NCBI RefSeq assembly: GCF_921293095.1
Contig: NC_060254.1
Coordinates: forward strand, 6,262,001 to 6,326,000
Direction: 5' to 3'
DNA length: 64,000 bases
From: Ischnura elegans
Taxonomy: Eukaryota > Arthropoda > Insecta > Odonata > Coenagrionidae
The notes below the pieces were generated by a model, which was not told where the DNA came from, made no database searches, and saw only the letters and a program-made list of their open reading frames with translations. Below, one piece after another: positions 31,512-43,654 of the stretch (the first letter of the stretch is position 1; every line of letters begins with the position of its first letter). The translations under genes and the position numbers were made by a program.

Positions 31512-34500
31512 TTTTTAGTATATATGACCCCCACCAATACAACCCCCTGAAAAGACCCCTCATCAAATCCTTTTTCTCACATTCACAGTAGGAGAACCAC
31601 ACCGCGATACGAATAGCCAAGAGCAAGACAAAATTGTGGGTCTCTTTCTTTGAAAGCCCAACTTGAAAAAAGGGGCTTCCTGCAACCACAATAGTTGTGC
31701 CTTACCCGAGCGCCACTGTGGAGAAAACATTACATGAGAGCACAGAGCCGTTTGTCGGCATTACACAGAGCAGAGATGGCAGACAAGACTCACTAAGAGT
31801 CGAGAGAGGAAAGGATGATTATGCATGAGAGGTGAGCAATGTACAGGGACCACTCTGTCTATGTAGAAGGTGACGACAGCAATGTGGACGCAAGTGAGAA
31901 CCTCCCATATCATCATGACACTGCAGGAGCCACTGGTGGAAAACAGTGATGCTCTGAGAGAGACACAACAAGCGATCGAGGCGCAATCCACAACCTCTGC
32001 GTGATCGCTGCATGCCTGCCTTCTCCTGCAGAGGCACCTTGCGCTCAACCTCACGTGCCGCCCTATCAATCACAGACATGGATTACAAGAGCAATGGTGG
32101 ACAATGTTGGCGGTACATGGTCATGAAGAGGAATATCAAGGTTAGCTTGCGTGTGCTCGGTAAGTCCCCAGCATTACTTAAGATCCTACTTCATGGCACT
32201 GTCTTTTGTTTCATTCTTGATATTTTTTCAATGCATTTATTTATTCATGTCCATTTTCTGCTCTTAAACTATAATAGTCTTTCAATGGATTTCATCCTTT
32301 GTTTTGTTTACTGCAGGCACCCCTTGTACTGATAGCTAGAGTCCAACTTCTGTGGAACCTGCAAAGCACACCAAACACCAAGGTGGTTATAGGGCAGGGG
32401 TCAAAGAAGCACAGGAACGCTATGTCAAAGGCATCCTTGAGCCCACCAGGTTGATAATTTAAGGTAAACATTTCACAGCTAAAGAAATGAGACACAGAGA
32501 CATTATCAACTATCTCAGTGGATTCCTCACGTATGTCAATATCAATCAATGCAGTTGGTGGACTCAAAGGAATGGTGAAATGTTTGACCATGAGAAGTGA
32601 CAAGGTAAGATGGTACATAAACTTACATGAATCCCAAAATAGAACACCTGCCAAAATTGCAAAATTTTCAAAGAACAAGCTCATGCAGTAAAAGAAAAAC
32701 AGTCTTACAGACTAAAATTAATGAAATGAGGAGTCGGCCAAGCACTGAAAGATAGGTACAACTGAATATCAACTTGGGCAGAAAATAGAGGGGTCCTCCC
32801 ATCTCATTACATTTCTATGACAATGTCATCTGCAGAGTCATGAGGAGACAAAATCAAATTCTCTGGAAAGATTTCCCACAGAAGTCATGCCAACATGAAA
32901 AAAAATACATCTTAAACACTACTAATAAATGCCCCATTCACGCCTGAATCGAGTATGATTCCAAGCTCAAAAAGAATCGCAGTTTAATATCAAAATAACT
33001 TCCTTGATTTCTGTATTTGTAGCTAATCCACAATCTGAAAGAGCACCCATAACCACTAAAAACCAAGTATTAAGACAAGTTCTACTTATATGATAGTACA
33101 AAGCCATTACTTTGTCAGCTTAAAATGCCCACGAATTTCAGCACATGAAATAGTATAAATTTTACAAATCCCCACAAAAAATAAAAATAATATAAAATGA
33201 CGAATACATTTCAATTTATTAACATACCAGGCCATGACACCAAAGGATAAGCAACTATTAGCTGTCAGGAGTCGTTGGAGGGCACCGAGGTGGCTCTGAG
33301 AGTACTTGAGAGTGAGTAATTTCTTATTGGGGCATGTATTTCAGCAGAATATTCCATGCAGAGTTCCATGTTTTGCGTTTACAACCATTTCCACAACATT
33401 TTAGCGACGGGATTCCAGAAGCGTGCACAATCAATATTTACAAACCCAATTTCAAATCATTATCGGCATAAGTTTATTGCGATAAATTACACAACATGCT
33501 TCCACTTTCTCACAAGGGCTTTCCATTTCCAAGAGTCAACAAAAGATGAGTAAAAGCCAGGCAAAACTTCATGCATTATATGTTAAATCATAAAGCCAAG
33601 CAAAAAAAAGTTGCAAAAAAATTTCGTTTACAACACAGTCATAATTTTCCATATCCATGATTAGTAATATTTTCATGTCACTCCAGTACATTTCGATAAC
33701 AAAAGAGAAAATCAATGCAAAAATTTAGAAATAACTTGGTTTGAATGTGTCACTTATCTCTCAGGAATATTGATCAGTTATTGGTATATAATAAGTCTTG
33801 GAATCATAGATTGGACAAAAAAACATCTCGCAAATTTTTCAAGCAATAATAGAAAAAACTTAAATTTCAAGATTACACTAAAAAAAACAATGCTTTGATA
33901 ACACTTGAGACTGCAGCAAATGTTGGGTTAGTTCAGAGATACATAATTGCACCAATATAACAGCAAAAATTTCCAAGTCTAAATCTCATTTTAACAACAT
34001 TTCATCACAATTTCTAGATTATTGTAAAATTGAGCATAGTATGTATTTCCAGCTGCCATCAATGTGAAACATTTTATGATTGTTAAAATTCACAATTATT
34101 ATGCAATGCAGTAACACCAATAATTTGTGTATTACATTACCAGTTAATAGAGAGAACATTGTCAAAAATGCAACCCTAAGAGAAGAGCACACGTTAGGCA
34201 TCAATTCAATCAAAGTTTTAAGAAACAGAGAAATTAATATCAAGGTGGACAGTTGAAAACCTCATCACATTTTAGAGAGGGTCCTTTCAGAATCATTCCC
34301 TTGCTTGCACAATGCAACATTTTCTCATGAATCACTACTTTCTACCACACACAAACACCAAGGAAGTATTTTCTTAATCTGAGTATACTTTTAATGTTAA
34401 GTAACACGCTGTTAAAGGGCCTATGTTTTCAAATTATTATTTCAAACCTACAATTCTCATTACCTGTTTAACATGAAACAAATTCAAAACAAAGGATTAA

Positions 34501-35362
34501 ATTTCTCTCATCACCTTAGTGACAACATGGCAACTGGACAGCAGAGACCATTATTAATATGAGCGAGGCAAAGCAACAGAAGCACATCACCAGGGTGTAA
34601 TAAATATTAAGTTACGTGAAACAAAACTCAACTCTCCAGAAACCAGCACCAATATGAGTGTCTCCTTTCGGCAGTCCTACACAACATAGGCGAGGAACAA
34701 ACTCTTTCCTTGATCAAAGGACAACAGGCTGTACTGTTTTCTACACATAGACGTCCATCCAACGGACAGATTAAATTTCAAACTCAGAGAGAACACCACA
34801 AGGAGAGACTGTAATTTTTGCTACTGAGAGGCTCGTTCCCCACTAAAATTAACATCAAACAAAAATAGATCCTGACGCTGATCTACCATCAGAGCTCACG
34901 AGTTCATACTTGACAACTGACAACATGGTAATTTTTGGAAACAATAGAGAAACAGCAGTGACTAGAAGACAGCTCATGAAACAGAGAAGGCTCTTCAACT
35001 ACTTTCCATGCATGCTTGTGCAGAATGCAATACATAAAAGAATAACATATTAGAGCATAAAGATCAAATGAGACAGTTTTTACTGAAGTCAATAGATAAA
35101 TTGTTCTCATGAAGAAAAACAGCAGTACAAGGAAGGGATCTATGCGGGCAAATTAAGAAACAAAATAATAATACATTCTGATAAAAAAACGTTAGCAATG
35201 ACATTTTCATTTCAAACACAAGTTAACGCTAGGCATTGCAGACAAATATCCATGCTACATGAAAACCTAAGGCTATGACAAGCACTAAATGGGGAAACAA
35301 AAAGGCATGATTCACTTGAAATTCAGGCTTATCTTATAAATAGGCTGACTGACGCTCGTTGA

Positions 35363-36913
35363 CTACTCTGGGGGAGGGGGTGGAGGAGAAGGGGGAGGGC
35401 CTTCGGGAAGTGGAGGGTTGGGGGGAGTAGTGGCATGCGGATTTGGGGAGAGTTCCATGTCAACAGGAGGGGGCAGGTGGACAGGGGGGGGAAAAGGGTA
35501 CTCCTGCAGGGGAGGAGGAGGCTGGTGGTGGTGGTAATAGTGACTACTGTACTCGTCATGATACATGTACATGGGGGCCAAGTGTTGTTGTTGTTGTTCC
35601 GCCTGCTGTTGGTGGACATGCATGTCCATGGGATGGTGGTGGGGGGGATAAGGATAGTGGTATTGTTGTTGTTGCTGCTGCTGCTGATGGAGGTGGTGGT
35701 GGTGGTAAGAGTACTCTGGATTCTCCATCGGAGGAGGGGGCGGAGGGGGGTTGTGGTGGTGGTGGTGTAATGGTGCCATGTGAGGTCGTTGGGGTTGGTG
35801 ACGGTAATAAGACCCCCTGGGATTGCCCCTGAAATTGCTGCCGTACCCACGTACCTTTGACCCTGGCGGTGGCGCAGTCAATGGCGACTGTTGGTGCTGC
35901 CTCTTCTCGATACCATTCTGCTTGTAGCTTCGTCTCTGGGCCGAAGACGAAGTCATTGTGGACGTGGGGCCAGCCCCGTCCAGTCTTGCCACTTTGGAGG
36001 ATGCCGAAGCACTCCCTGGGCTCCTGTCTCTGTCCCTCTTGCGCCCCCCAGACGAGGGCGTCACACTCAACACACTCTCGCTCACTGCACTTGTGTCTCT
36101 GATCATGTCCTTGCTGATCTTTATTTTGATGCCCGGTGTGGACGCGGGCGACTGCTGCGGCTGTGGCGAACTTGTCGTGCCCTTGAGTCTGTCTTTAGGG
36201 ATTTTTATCTTTAGGCTGGGGCTGGGGTGCTCCATGGCAGTTATCGCTTTTGCAGGCAATATCGAAGGCTTGGAGGATTTGGAGGAGGAGGGCGTGGAGC
36301 TGAGGTTGATCTTATCTTTAGGGATAGTTATGCGGATGGGGACCTCGGCCACGGGCGGTGGGGATGCCTCCACCACGTGAGATCCCTCCTTATCTTTGGT
36401 TCGATGCCTGTGCCCTTTGTGTTTCTTCTCTTCCCTGTACTTCTCCTTCTCCTTGTGTTTGTGCTTGTCCTTTTTCTTCTTCTTCTCACTGCGATGGTTC
36501 TCCGACGATTTCGACACCTCTCCAATGACGGGAGACGTCTGCACGACAACGGGCTGACTCGCAGTCGCTGTCGTCGGAGTTGGAGTGGGAGTGGGGGCAT
36601 CTGGACTCGTCGTTGACTCTGGGATGTCGGGCGTGGGCATCTGGGTGGATGAGCTGTCGGTGGCTGATGAGGCCTCCGAGTCCCTCGCCTCAGATGCAAA
36701 GGGGCGAATCAGCTCAGGGGGCCTCATCTCCTTGGCAGGAAGTGGGGGCTGGGCTACCGCATCCCTTGTGACGACTGGTGCTGTTCCCGGGGCTGGGGCT
36801 GGGGGACGACGGTCCCGAATAGGCTGGATTAGCTCGGGGACTCGGCCAGGAAGCTTGATGCCTCCCACTGAGCTATTGCCAGCAGTGCCGGTCGATGTGT
36901 CACGAAAGAGGGC
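35363..36913 (-). CDS. CycT: Cyclin T-like protein, last coding exon (His/Pro-rich C-terminus)
   Basis: The exon starts after TTTTGCAG at 36913, in phase 0, and gives 516 residues to the TGA at 35363. Order: twin PELI motifs (GRVPELIQPIR near 23, RPPELIRPF near 65); a Lys/His tract KKKKKDKHKHKEKEK near 144-158; three copies of a motif RITIPKD, KIKIPKD, KIKISKD (about 194, 235, 263); then a His-, Gln- and Pro-rich tail with HHHHH runs, poly-Gln and a final PPPP-rich end. Cyclin T proteins (the regulatory subunit of P-TEFb with Cdk9, which releases paused RNA polymerase II) share this plan: basic KxRI motifs, a Lys/His tract that binds the polymerase tail and a PPPLP end. The cyclin box is not in the window, so the name is inferred. 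Antisense frames over the Gln/Pro codons are shadows. Joins the exon at 47440-48998. Confidence 0.62.
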   Translation of the reverse strand, partial: ALFRDTSTGTAGNSSVGGIKLPGRVPELIQPIRDRRPPAPAPGTAPVVTRDAVAQPPLPAKEMRPPELIRPFASEARDSEASSATDSSSTQMPTPDIPESTTSPDAPTPTPTPTTATASQPVVVQTSPVIGEVSKSSENHRSEKKKKKDKHKHKEKEKYREEKKHKGHRHRTKDKEGSHVVEASPPPVAEVPIRITIPKDKINLSSTPSSSKSSKPSILPAKAITAMEHPSPSLKIKIPKDRLKGTTSSPQPQQSPASTPGIKIKISKDMIRDTSAVSESVLSVTPSSGGRKRDRDRSPGSASASSKVARLDGAGPTSTMTSSSAQRRSYKQNGIEKRQHQQSPLTAPPPGSKVRGYGSNFRGNPRGSYYRHQPQRPHMAPLHHHHHNPPPPPPPMENPEYSYHHHHLHQQQQQQQQYHYPYPPHHHPMDMHVHQQQAEQQQQHLAPMYMYHDEYSSHYYHHHQPPPPLQEYPFPPPVHLPPPVDMELSPNPHATTPPNPPLPEGPPPSPPPPPPE

Positions 36914-38770
36914 CTGCAAAATGAAAAACAAGACACAGCTTCAAGTTTGAGTAAATAGACATCTGTGTCATAGCCTGAGGAGGAAAATGCCATCCCGAAC
37001 TTCTCTCAATGCAATGAGAATCTTCCAGCAGGTTCTCAACTAACATGCTTTTAATCACAGAGAACCAACCTCAACAAAGGCATTACCGTGTCAGGATAAT
37101 TTCAACAACTTCCCATACATCTGCTAAGTCCTCTCATTTGCTAAGTTGGCTCGAATAGCATGTGTCCCTTCATCAGTATTCTTATTACAACCCGTAGCTG
37201 TACTTTGACCATGCAATACAGAACTTAACTGGATACCAGCATGTTCTACCTGTAGAGAAATCATGTGGTTGGCAGACAGGATGATATTTTGTGCAATATC
37301 ATTGCTGAAGGTGTATATGTCATACATGAATTAAACGGCACTCAATCGGAAAAACACAATTAGAAATTAGCACTTTTATTTATAAATTTTATTGAAAGCT
37401 GATCGATGGTGTCTAGTCAACTTTTTCTTCCACACCAAAGAAATATCTTGTGACTATGAATTGACATTAACAATGTTAGCTATGTGTGGAATCCCATTTG
37501 GAGAATAAAAAATGATAAACTACACCCCTTTATCTGAATTTCCAACATCTTTCTGGCAGATCAGGAGTAACATGATTATGTATTGTCCCTAATATCAGTT
37601 ACACCTTAATGGTATTTTATTCACTCAAAATTATTCATTCACACTGATGATGATGGAAGAGTCCATCTGATGAAATGTTGGTGATATATGACAATTTTAA
37701 ATCCCAAGAAGGATCACCTTCCCCCCCTCCCCTACCTCAACCCAGACCAACGGTCGGTTTAAAATCCCGACCCTCCTTTCCACCCCACCTTCCACCCCCA
37801 TTTCTCAAATGTTGCGAGTGTGCAAATTATATATATATTGGTATGGTTAATTTCTTGGTCAGTCTTGAAAATGCTGCAGTGCAGTGAAACATGTTGACTC
37901 GTGTGTAATAAAAATAATTTATGTGGAAAGTGCAAAGTGTTTCACTTCATATTTCATAATGGATCTCCACAAAGTATCTGCCTCATCCATCCAATTAATC
38001 CCCTCATACTTATTCGCTATGACAAGCACATAGTGTAAAATCTCATTTATGAAACTTTCAGCGGAGAACCAACCAGTGTGCTCAGAAAACGTTCTTACTG
38101 TCCAGATCCTTCCAGGCTGAAGGATATCATCAAGTTTGTGAATATGACCCTTCTGATACAGTGAAATATAGGCAGTGGGTTTCCACGGATAGAACAGAAC
38201 TTCAGTTGTTTACATCATCCATTGATGAACTCTTTGAAATACTATGCTTCAAAATGAATAAACTGATACCACAATACACCCATGTCTCGTACAGCGCAAT
38301 TTCGATATAGCACAAACTCATTCCTCGGGGAAACATTGCAACGCAGTGTAGCCTAATCAAAAATCTTAAACGCTCTTGTGATTAAACGTGAACTTGCGCT
38401 AAGTAGGGGAGACTGGGGCACAGTGGGACACGGGGCACAGTGGGACAATTGATTTATTTAAACAATTTACTCGGTCAAAGGGCAAATGTATTAAAATTAA
38501 GGAAGTCATATCACGAGGAATAATTCACAAAAATCTTATTTCCTAATCTTATGTAGCTTCGCGTAGATGTTATAAAATATGTTTTTTGCTATAATTTTCG
38601 TAACTTTCATGTTATGAATATTTATGCAATTCTCTTAATTATAGCAAGTTTCATAAGGAATGACTTGGTGAATACATTATTTAGAGACTTAGTAATATTT
38701 TTCTAAACATATTTTTCGAAAGTAACATGTTTAAAATTTTTGCTGACAAATACAAAACTTCAGGACATGC

Positions 38771-38860
38771 GGGGCACAGTGGGACAGCTGAAATTGGGGC
38801 ACAGTGGGACAACTTGGATTGGGGCACAGTGGGACAACTCAAATTGGGGCACAGTTTGAT
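38771..38860 (+). repeat. Tandem copies of the TIR word GGGGCACAGTGGGACA
   Basis: Three exact copies and one decayed copy, spaced 25 bases apart and joined by linkers such as ACTCAAATT. They repeat the inner half of the TIR of the surrounding element, so they are probably extra transposase-binding sites. Confidence 0.85.
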
Positions 38861-39459
38861 GCCGAATTACAGCCCAGGAGCTTCGTACTATCAATATCCG
38901 TTACCTAAACGCACTCAAATTTCATATCAAGCTTACTTTATAATGTTTTGGCTCCATATTGATGCTTTAGGATTTGAAGCAGTACATTTCAGTTAGTGAA
39001 TGTGAGGACAAAACTAAAGAATGGCAACAGCAATGAACATGAGAAACGTAATGCTGAAGTAAATAATTAGTGTGAACCCCGATCGTATGCGACAATTTGT
39101 CTACATTTCCTGAATCCCACATCTGTTATATAATTGTGCTCTTTGTAAGGAACAGTTCAGTCTTGGCCAGAAGCGAGCTTGAGGTAGTGAGAAGGGAGTC
39201 TCATAAACATTAGTTGCTGCCACATTCCTCCTTTCTACAAGCCTGCTCTGGGAACATTCAGTGATTTGCGTGAAAGGAAGAAAAACTTTATTTTTAAAGA
39301 GAATTTTGAGGCAAGAATGTTTATTACGTATTATCTATTTAATTCAAATTATTTATAAATTGAATTTTTGAGATTCATAGCTTATAAAATAAATTACCAC
39401 CATAGTAAACTGTGACTTAAAACTGCAGCACGACTGCACCACAGACTGTCTCCTCTGCG

Positions 39460-40074
39460 CACGAAAAAATTAGTATATGAGTTAGCTCAGAGAAATAGAA
39501 AGAAATACCCGCCATCTTGCGATCAGAAAGACATCGCTGATGTTGGTTTATTTTACGTTTTTTTGAAGCGGAATCCTTCGATTAGCCTTCAAAAACCAGA
39601 AGCAACCTCACTGGCCAGAGACGTGGGCTTCTATAGGACGGTTGTGAGTGCATTTTTTTCCGATCTATCAGCTCTTTATGTCAACATGTATTTTCCGCTG
39701 GAGGTGTAATCATGATGAAAGTGGTTCCACTACCTTTCAACTCCAGGAAAAGTGATAGCCCTCAAAGGTGAAAACAAGTAGGTGAAGTTACCTCCTCTGA
39801 AAGAGGCTCCTCGATGTCATTGTGCTATATTATAAAGGTTCAGGTTAATACTATTCCTCCATTTCTTGTGTTGTCTAGAGTGAAATTCCTCCAAAAAATA
39901 CTGTTGAAGTGTCCCATAGGATCAGTAGGTGCCGCATGTCCTTCTGAATGGATGGCTATCAATTTATTTTTACTGGTTTTAAAATATTTCATCGATCACG
40001 CAAAATTTTTTAAAGAAAACCCTGCATTGCTAGTTTTACATAACCACGAATCATATTTCTGCCGATACTAGTTA
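39460..40074 (+). pseudogene. pogo-type transposase remnant
   Basis: Pieces in shifting frames follow the order of an arthropod pogo/Tigger-like transposase. They are LKRNPSISLQKPEATSLARD near 39560 (the helix-turn-helix end, FLKRNP.LSLR.PEATS), then VTSSERGSS and the DDE core start PPFLVLSRVKF, then IGSVGAACPSEWM and the block LLVLHNHESYF near 40045, which corresponds to the second catalytic aspartate motif (LDNHxSH) with His in place of the Asp. The frame is broken several times and the key acid is changed, so the protein is dead. The best frame (39814-40071) has 85 codons. Confidence 0.7.
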
Positions 40075-41726
40075 GTAGTTAGTAAAAATGAATGGGTGGT
40101 ACTTTTTACTTTGTCACCTCACTGCAATCAATTAGATCATGTTTGTTTGGCCTTTTGAAAAAATATTGAAATTTCCGCAAGTGGCCTATAAACCACCCAG
40201 GAGAGAGAATAACAATTTGCAACTTGGTTGAATACAGCACATAAAAAAGCATTTACATCTAATAATACATATTATTTTTACTTTCGGTTCTACCAGGATA
40301 TGCCCTGTTAACCCAAGTATTTTTAATGACAAAGACCTTGCCCAAGAAACTGTCAAAGATCAGTTTGTTGGACCTTTAGAATTTCACTTAGAAACCGAGT
40401 AAAATCTCGAAAGCCCAGGACAACCCGGGTTGAAACTTCGTTTTAGAGAGCATAGTTTTCCCCCCTGAGGAATAACGTCCAAAATCTAGCAGGCTAATAT
40501 CTAAACATGCTAGACAAAAGAAAAGATAGGAGATACCTACGGACACACCAGTTAAAAAGAGAAATTATATCATCAAAGGAAAGAGAGAAAAAACAGCCTG
40601 GTCATAAGAAAATGTTGAAAAATGAGCAATAAAATGTCAAGAAAATTTAAGATTTTCACATTAAAGAACTAAAAAAAAGATTGGAAATGGAAGATATAGC
40701 TACAGTTTCAGAATAAAGTGACTAAATTTACCACCAAGGACAGTTGGCATAACTTCAGCCATTAGCGTAATTAAATGTTGACGAAAAACATCGCATGCAG
40801 TGTTTTAAAGTTCATAATTACATGACTTAATATTTTTTATCAGCACATGTATCTTGAATAAAAATTTCTTGATTAAAATGTTCGCTTGCATGTATATTTC
40901 ACCTATTAATGTTAATTAATTCATTTGTACCCTCAATTAATTTAAACTTTGTATTTTATTGAGTAATGCAAGCCTGTCCCACTCTGCCCCAGCCTGGGGC
41001 ATAGTGGGACACTTTTCAACAAAGAAGAAACTTGAGTATTTCAACTATTTTAAGTTAGTTGCATTACTTGCGAATATTTTAATAAGTTGAGGAATATACT
41101 CTTTAAGCAATGGCACCAAAATCTTCCATTTTCCAATAATTCTGTGGGAAATAAAAATGAAATGCTAAAACTGTCCCACTGTGCCCCAGTCTCCCCTACA
41201 CACGAAATTTCTATCATTTTACGCATATTATTATTATTGCTTGCCTCAAATCTTCTTTTTTGTTTATATATTAATCGAAATCCATTGCTGTGCAATGGCC
41301 AAAAGTATTAGGTACTCGTCATTGGGTCCAGATAGCCGGCCTACCGAAGTAATTTATCTCGTCTCCTTAACAGAATGATAATAAATAATTTAGATCGTTA
41401 ATTAAGCGTGAGACTAGTGGAAATGATTTTTTTTCAGCAATACGGTTTGAGACGTATTTTTGCCATCATGGGTTATCGGGCGATTGACTTCCAGGTAGAG
41501 GGTCTACGCTAAAGCCTTCAAGGTCATCGGTATTCACGGGGGAGAAATGGAGCGGTGGCCGAGTTGCGCATGAATAGCATCAACACATAAAAGGGTCCGC
41601 TATAGAGTCTCAAACACAACGGCTTCGTTCCCTCCCCGCAGTCGTAGGCCTTCTGCGTCTCAGGAATACAGTTCAGCAGCGGAAGGTCATATAGATAGAG
41701 CCATACGGAGTAAAAACCAAGAGAAT

Positions 41727-42290
41727 ATGGCAAAAAATAGGAATGCGTGTAGAAAAATCAAGAATTTATCAAGAAAAACTATAAACCTAGATGATGAATT
41801 GAAAGAGGTCAATTGCTTTGAAAATCGAGAGCGTCAAAGCGATATTGCGCGGAAGTTTAAATGCACGATACCTTATTCTGAATAAAGGCGAAGTTAAAAC
41901 ATCAGTGACCTCAGCCGCACTAACTTCAACCAAGTGGTCTACACATACGGAAAGTTCATAGTGAATCAGTACAAAAAGACGAAAGTGGTAATCGCTCCGA
42001 GACATTTAGTGAAAGCTCCGGTTGGTTCCAGAATTTAAACGGCAAGCAAGTATTTTCAGTGCGGCGATATAAGGTGAATCTGCAAGTATTGATAGCGCAG
42101 TCACCGCAACATTTTCTGATGAACTCCAAGCTGTGATTGAAAGTGGCTCCCCTCCCCCTCCACCAGTTTTTAGTGTTGACAAGACGATATTGTTTTGGAA
42201 AAGAATGCAGTCTCGTTCATTCATTTTCTGGGAAGGAAAACCTGGGTCAGGTTTCAAGGCATTTAAAGACTGTTTCACATAGCTGCTAAT
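41727..42290 (+). pseudogene. Tigger transposase remnant
   Basis: ATG at 41727 opens MAKNRNACRK, then LDDELKEVNCFENRERQ and SDIARKFKCT, which is the CENP-B/Tigger N-terminal helix-turn-helix (FExGER..DIAR.......S). After a stop the segment VKTSVTSAALTSTKWS continues the family. At 42170-42290 the frame PVFSVDKTILFWKRMQSRSF with GFKAFKD follows the Tigger catalytic core (FNVDETGLFWK.MPSRTF....PGFKA.KDR); here Lys replaces the conserved Glu after Asp. Several stops and a gap make it a pseudogene. The rest of the DDE domain is missing. Confidence 0.75.
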
Positions 42291-42948
42291 GACTCGGAGG
42301 ACTTCAAATTAAAATGATTTATCATTCATTAACTCCGCAAGCTATGAAATGGCAGTCAAAGTAGCATTTTCCTATCATTTCGATGAGCGACATAAAAGGG
42401 CCTGGGAGACACAATAGTTGTTTTTAGAGTTTTTAGTTTGAAAAATCGTCAACTGCCGGCAACGCATTACGATCCCCTGAGATAGCAGATGTTAGCCCAC
42501 CCGCACGACAGGAGGGAATTTCAAAAGCACGTAAGAATTTTTTTTAACGTGAATAAAAGTCTTTGAATGCGTGCATACTATCTTTAAAGATGTTTTAAAC
42601 TATAAACATTTATATAAATAATGTTTTCTAAGGCTTTTTGTGGGAATATAGATGTTTTAGAGGAAATTCAATACCCAAGACCTATGCTACCAGGAACCCA
42701 TCCCTATCTTCCCAATGCTAAAACGCTCTCGTATAACGCAAATTCGTATAGCGCAAAGACCCCAAGGAACGCATCCCTTGCACTATACGAGACATGGGTG
42801 TATAATGCCACTAAAGAACAATCCTCATTTTTCAACGTAATCAAAGACACCCTCAGTCATGAAAAGGCAGTTATCATAATGATTTTACCGAAAACTTTTC
42901 ATTTTTAACTCAGGATGAAGTTCAAAGCTATCACTGGACCAATCTCTC

Positions 42949-43649
42949 ATGCACCAAACACCCTTGCTAGATTTACCTGAAGGAAGATGGTTCTCTCACT
43001 GCCTCATCTCATTGTTTCATATCTTAACCAACCTTAACCATGATTTGGCCTTTGTTATGGAAGTGATGCAAGAAGTTCAGTACTACTCAGATGGATGTGC
43101 TGGGCAATATAAAAACTGTGTCTTTTTTAAATTTGTGCCATCGTAATAATGACAATGGAATGAAAGCAACCTGGTCTTTTTTCCATAAGTCCTGGAAAGT
43201 TCTCTTGTGGAGGTACTATTAAACGAATGGCAAGGAAAGCCAGCCTGCAACGCCCAATGGCACAGCAGATAACAAACAGCAGCAGGATGTATGAATTTTG
43301 TAGAGATAATATAAAAAACATCAACATTCATTACATTAAGTCTAATGATGTGGCTGGGTCATGCAGTAACCTTCTTGAAAGATCCACCAAGGCAAAAACA
43401 ATTTCAGGCACAAGAAACTTCCATCATTTTGTGCCTTTATCGGATAGAAGAGTCGCTGCAAAGTTCACTGGCCTAAATGATAAGTACAGCATAATATGTG
43501 ATTTTTGCCCTGAAAAAGCGGATTTCCCAGATAATTTGGCCGTTGGTTCATATGCAGCTTGTCATTACAGCAAACAGTGGTACATTGGACTATTGGAAGC
43601 TCTCAACCTTGAAGGAGGAGATATTTCAGTTAAATTCATGACACCTTAA
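42949..43649 (+). pseudogene. Uncharacterised transposon-type protein of the DGxxGQYKN family
   Basis: Fragments in two frames fit one protein: YYSDGCAGQYKNCVFF near 43080, then after frame breaks KATWSFF, a degenerate SPGKFSCGGTIKRMARKAS, SLQRPMAQQI and a C-terminal part of 140 codons ending at 43649 with AKTISGTRNFHHF and SIICDFCPEKAD. Many arthropod genomes have multicopy proteins with SDGxxGQYKN, a HGKGxxDGxGGxxKR block and KTI.GTR...H.F in this order; here the HGKG block is corrupted. At least two frameshifts lie between 43140 and 43215. The transposon superfamily is not known to me. No TIRs were assigned to it. Confidence 0.55.
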
Positions 43650-43654
43650 TGACC

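Larger units (their letters stand above)
28780..35362 (-). other. Candidate long 3' UTR of the Cyclin T-like gene
   Basis: From the stop codon at 35363 down to about 28780 the minus strand has no convincing coding sequence and, unlike the rest of the window, no recognisable transposon. An AATAAA on the minus strand at 28808-28803 could end a 6.6-kb UTR; other TTTATT words (for example near 33471 and 32240) could give shorter forms. The segment contains a GA run (31300-31316) and a TA run. The unusual absence of transposons suggests transcribed, constrained sequence. No transcript evidence is available here, so the extent is an inference. Confidence 0.4.
38406..41196 (+). mobile_element. 2.79-kb pogo-like transposon with perfect 25-bp TIRs and TA duplication
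   Basis: GGGGAGACTGGGGCACAGTG and five more bases (to GGGACA) open the element and return as an exact inverted repeat at the right end. TA flanks both sides (38404-38405 and 41197-41198), and the sequence outside matches the uninterrupted inverted copy at 44848-45457 on both sides of the insertion, which proves the borders. Inside, the 16-mer GGGGCACAGTGGGACA recurs at the left TIR, 38434, 38771, 38796 and 38821, with a decayed copy at 38846, and a palindromic pair lies at 40976-41014. A decayed pogo-type transposase occupies 39460-40074. Confidence 0.88.
38277..42800 (+). mobile_element. Tigger-type transposon, interrupted by a pogo-like element
   Basis: The left end TA|CACCCATGTCTCGTACAGCG (38277) and the right end (reverse complement CACCCATGTCTCGTATAGTG, to 42800, then TA) are inverted repeats with TA on both outer sides, as expected for Tc1/mariner-pogo elements. 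Inside lie about 600 bp of 5' non-coding sequence and then a Tigger transposase remnant from 41727. A 2.8-kb element (38406-41196) was inserted into the 5' part, 128 bases from the left end. Without it the element would be about 1.7 kb, so the C-terminal part of the transposase is mostly deleted. Confidence 0.65.

Noticed and set aside
31761-32684. Minus-strand frames of 86-130 codons in the candidate 3' UTR
   Set aside because: No family resemblance, no consistent splice sites and no start context; chance frames in a long transcribed region are more likely.
35329-36950. Several long plus- and minus-strand frames over the Cyclin T-like last exon
   Set aside because: They are valine-, threonine- or leucine-rich shadows of the His, Pro and Gln codon runs in the real frame.
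38771-38860. Evenly spaced GGGGCACAGTGGGACA copies as a CRISPR array
   Set aside because: The spacers are only nine bases and similar to each other, and the repeat is part of the element's TIR.
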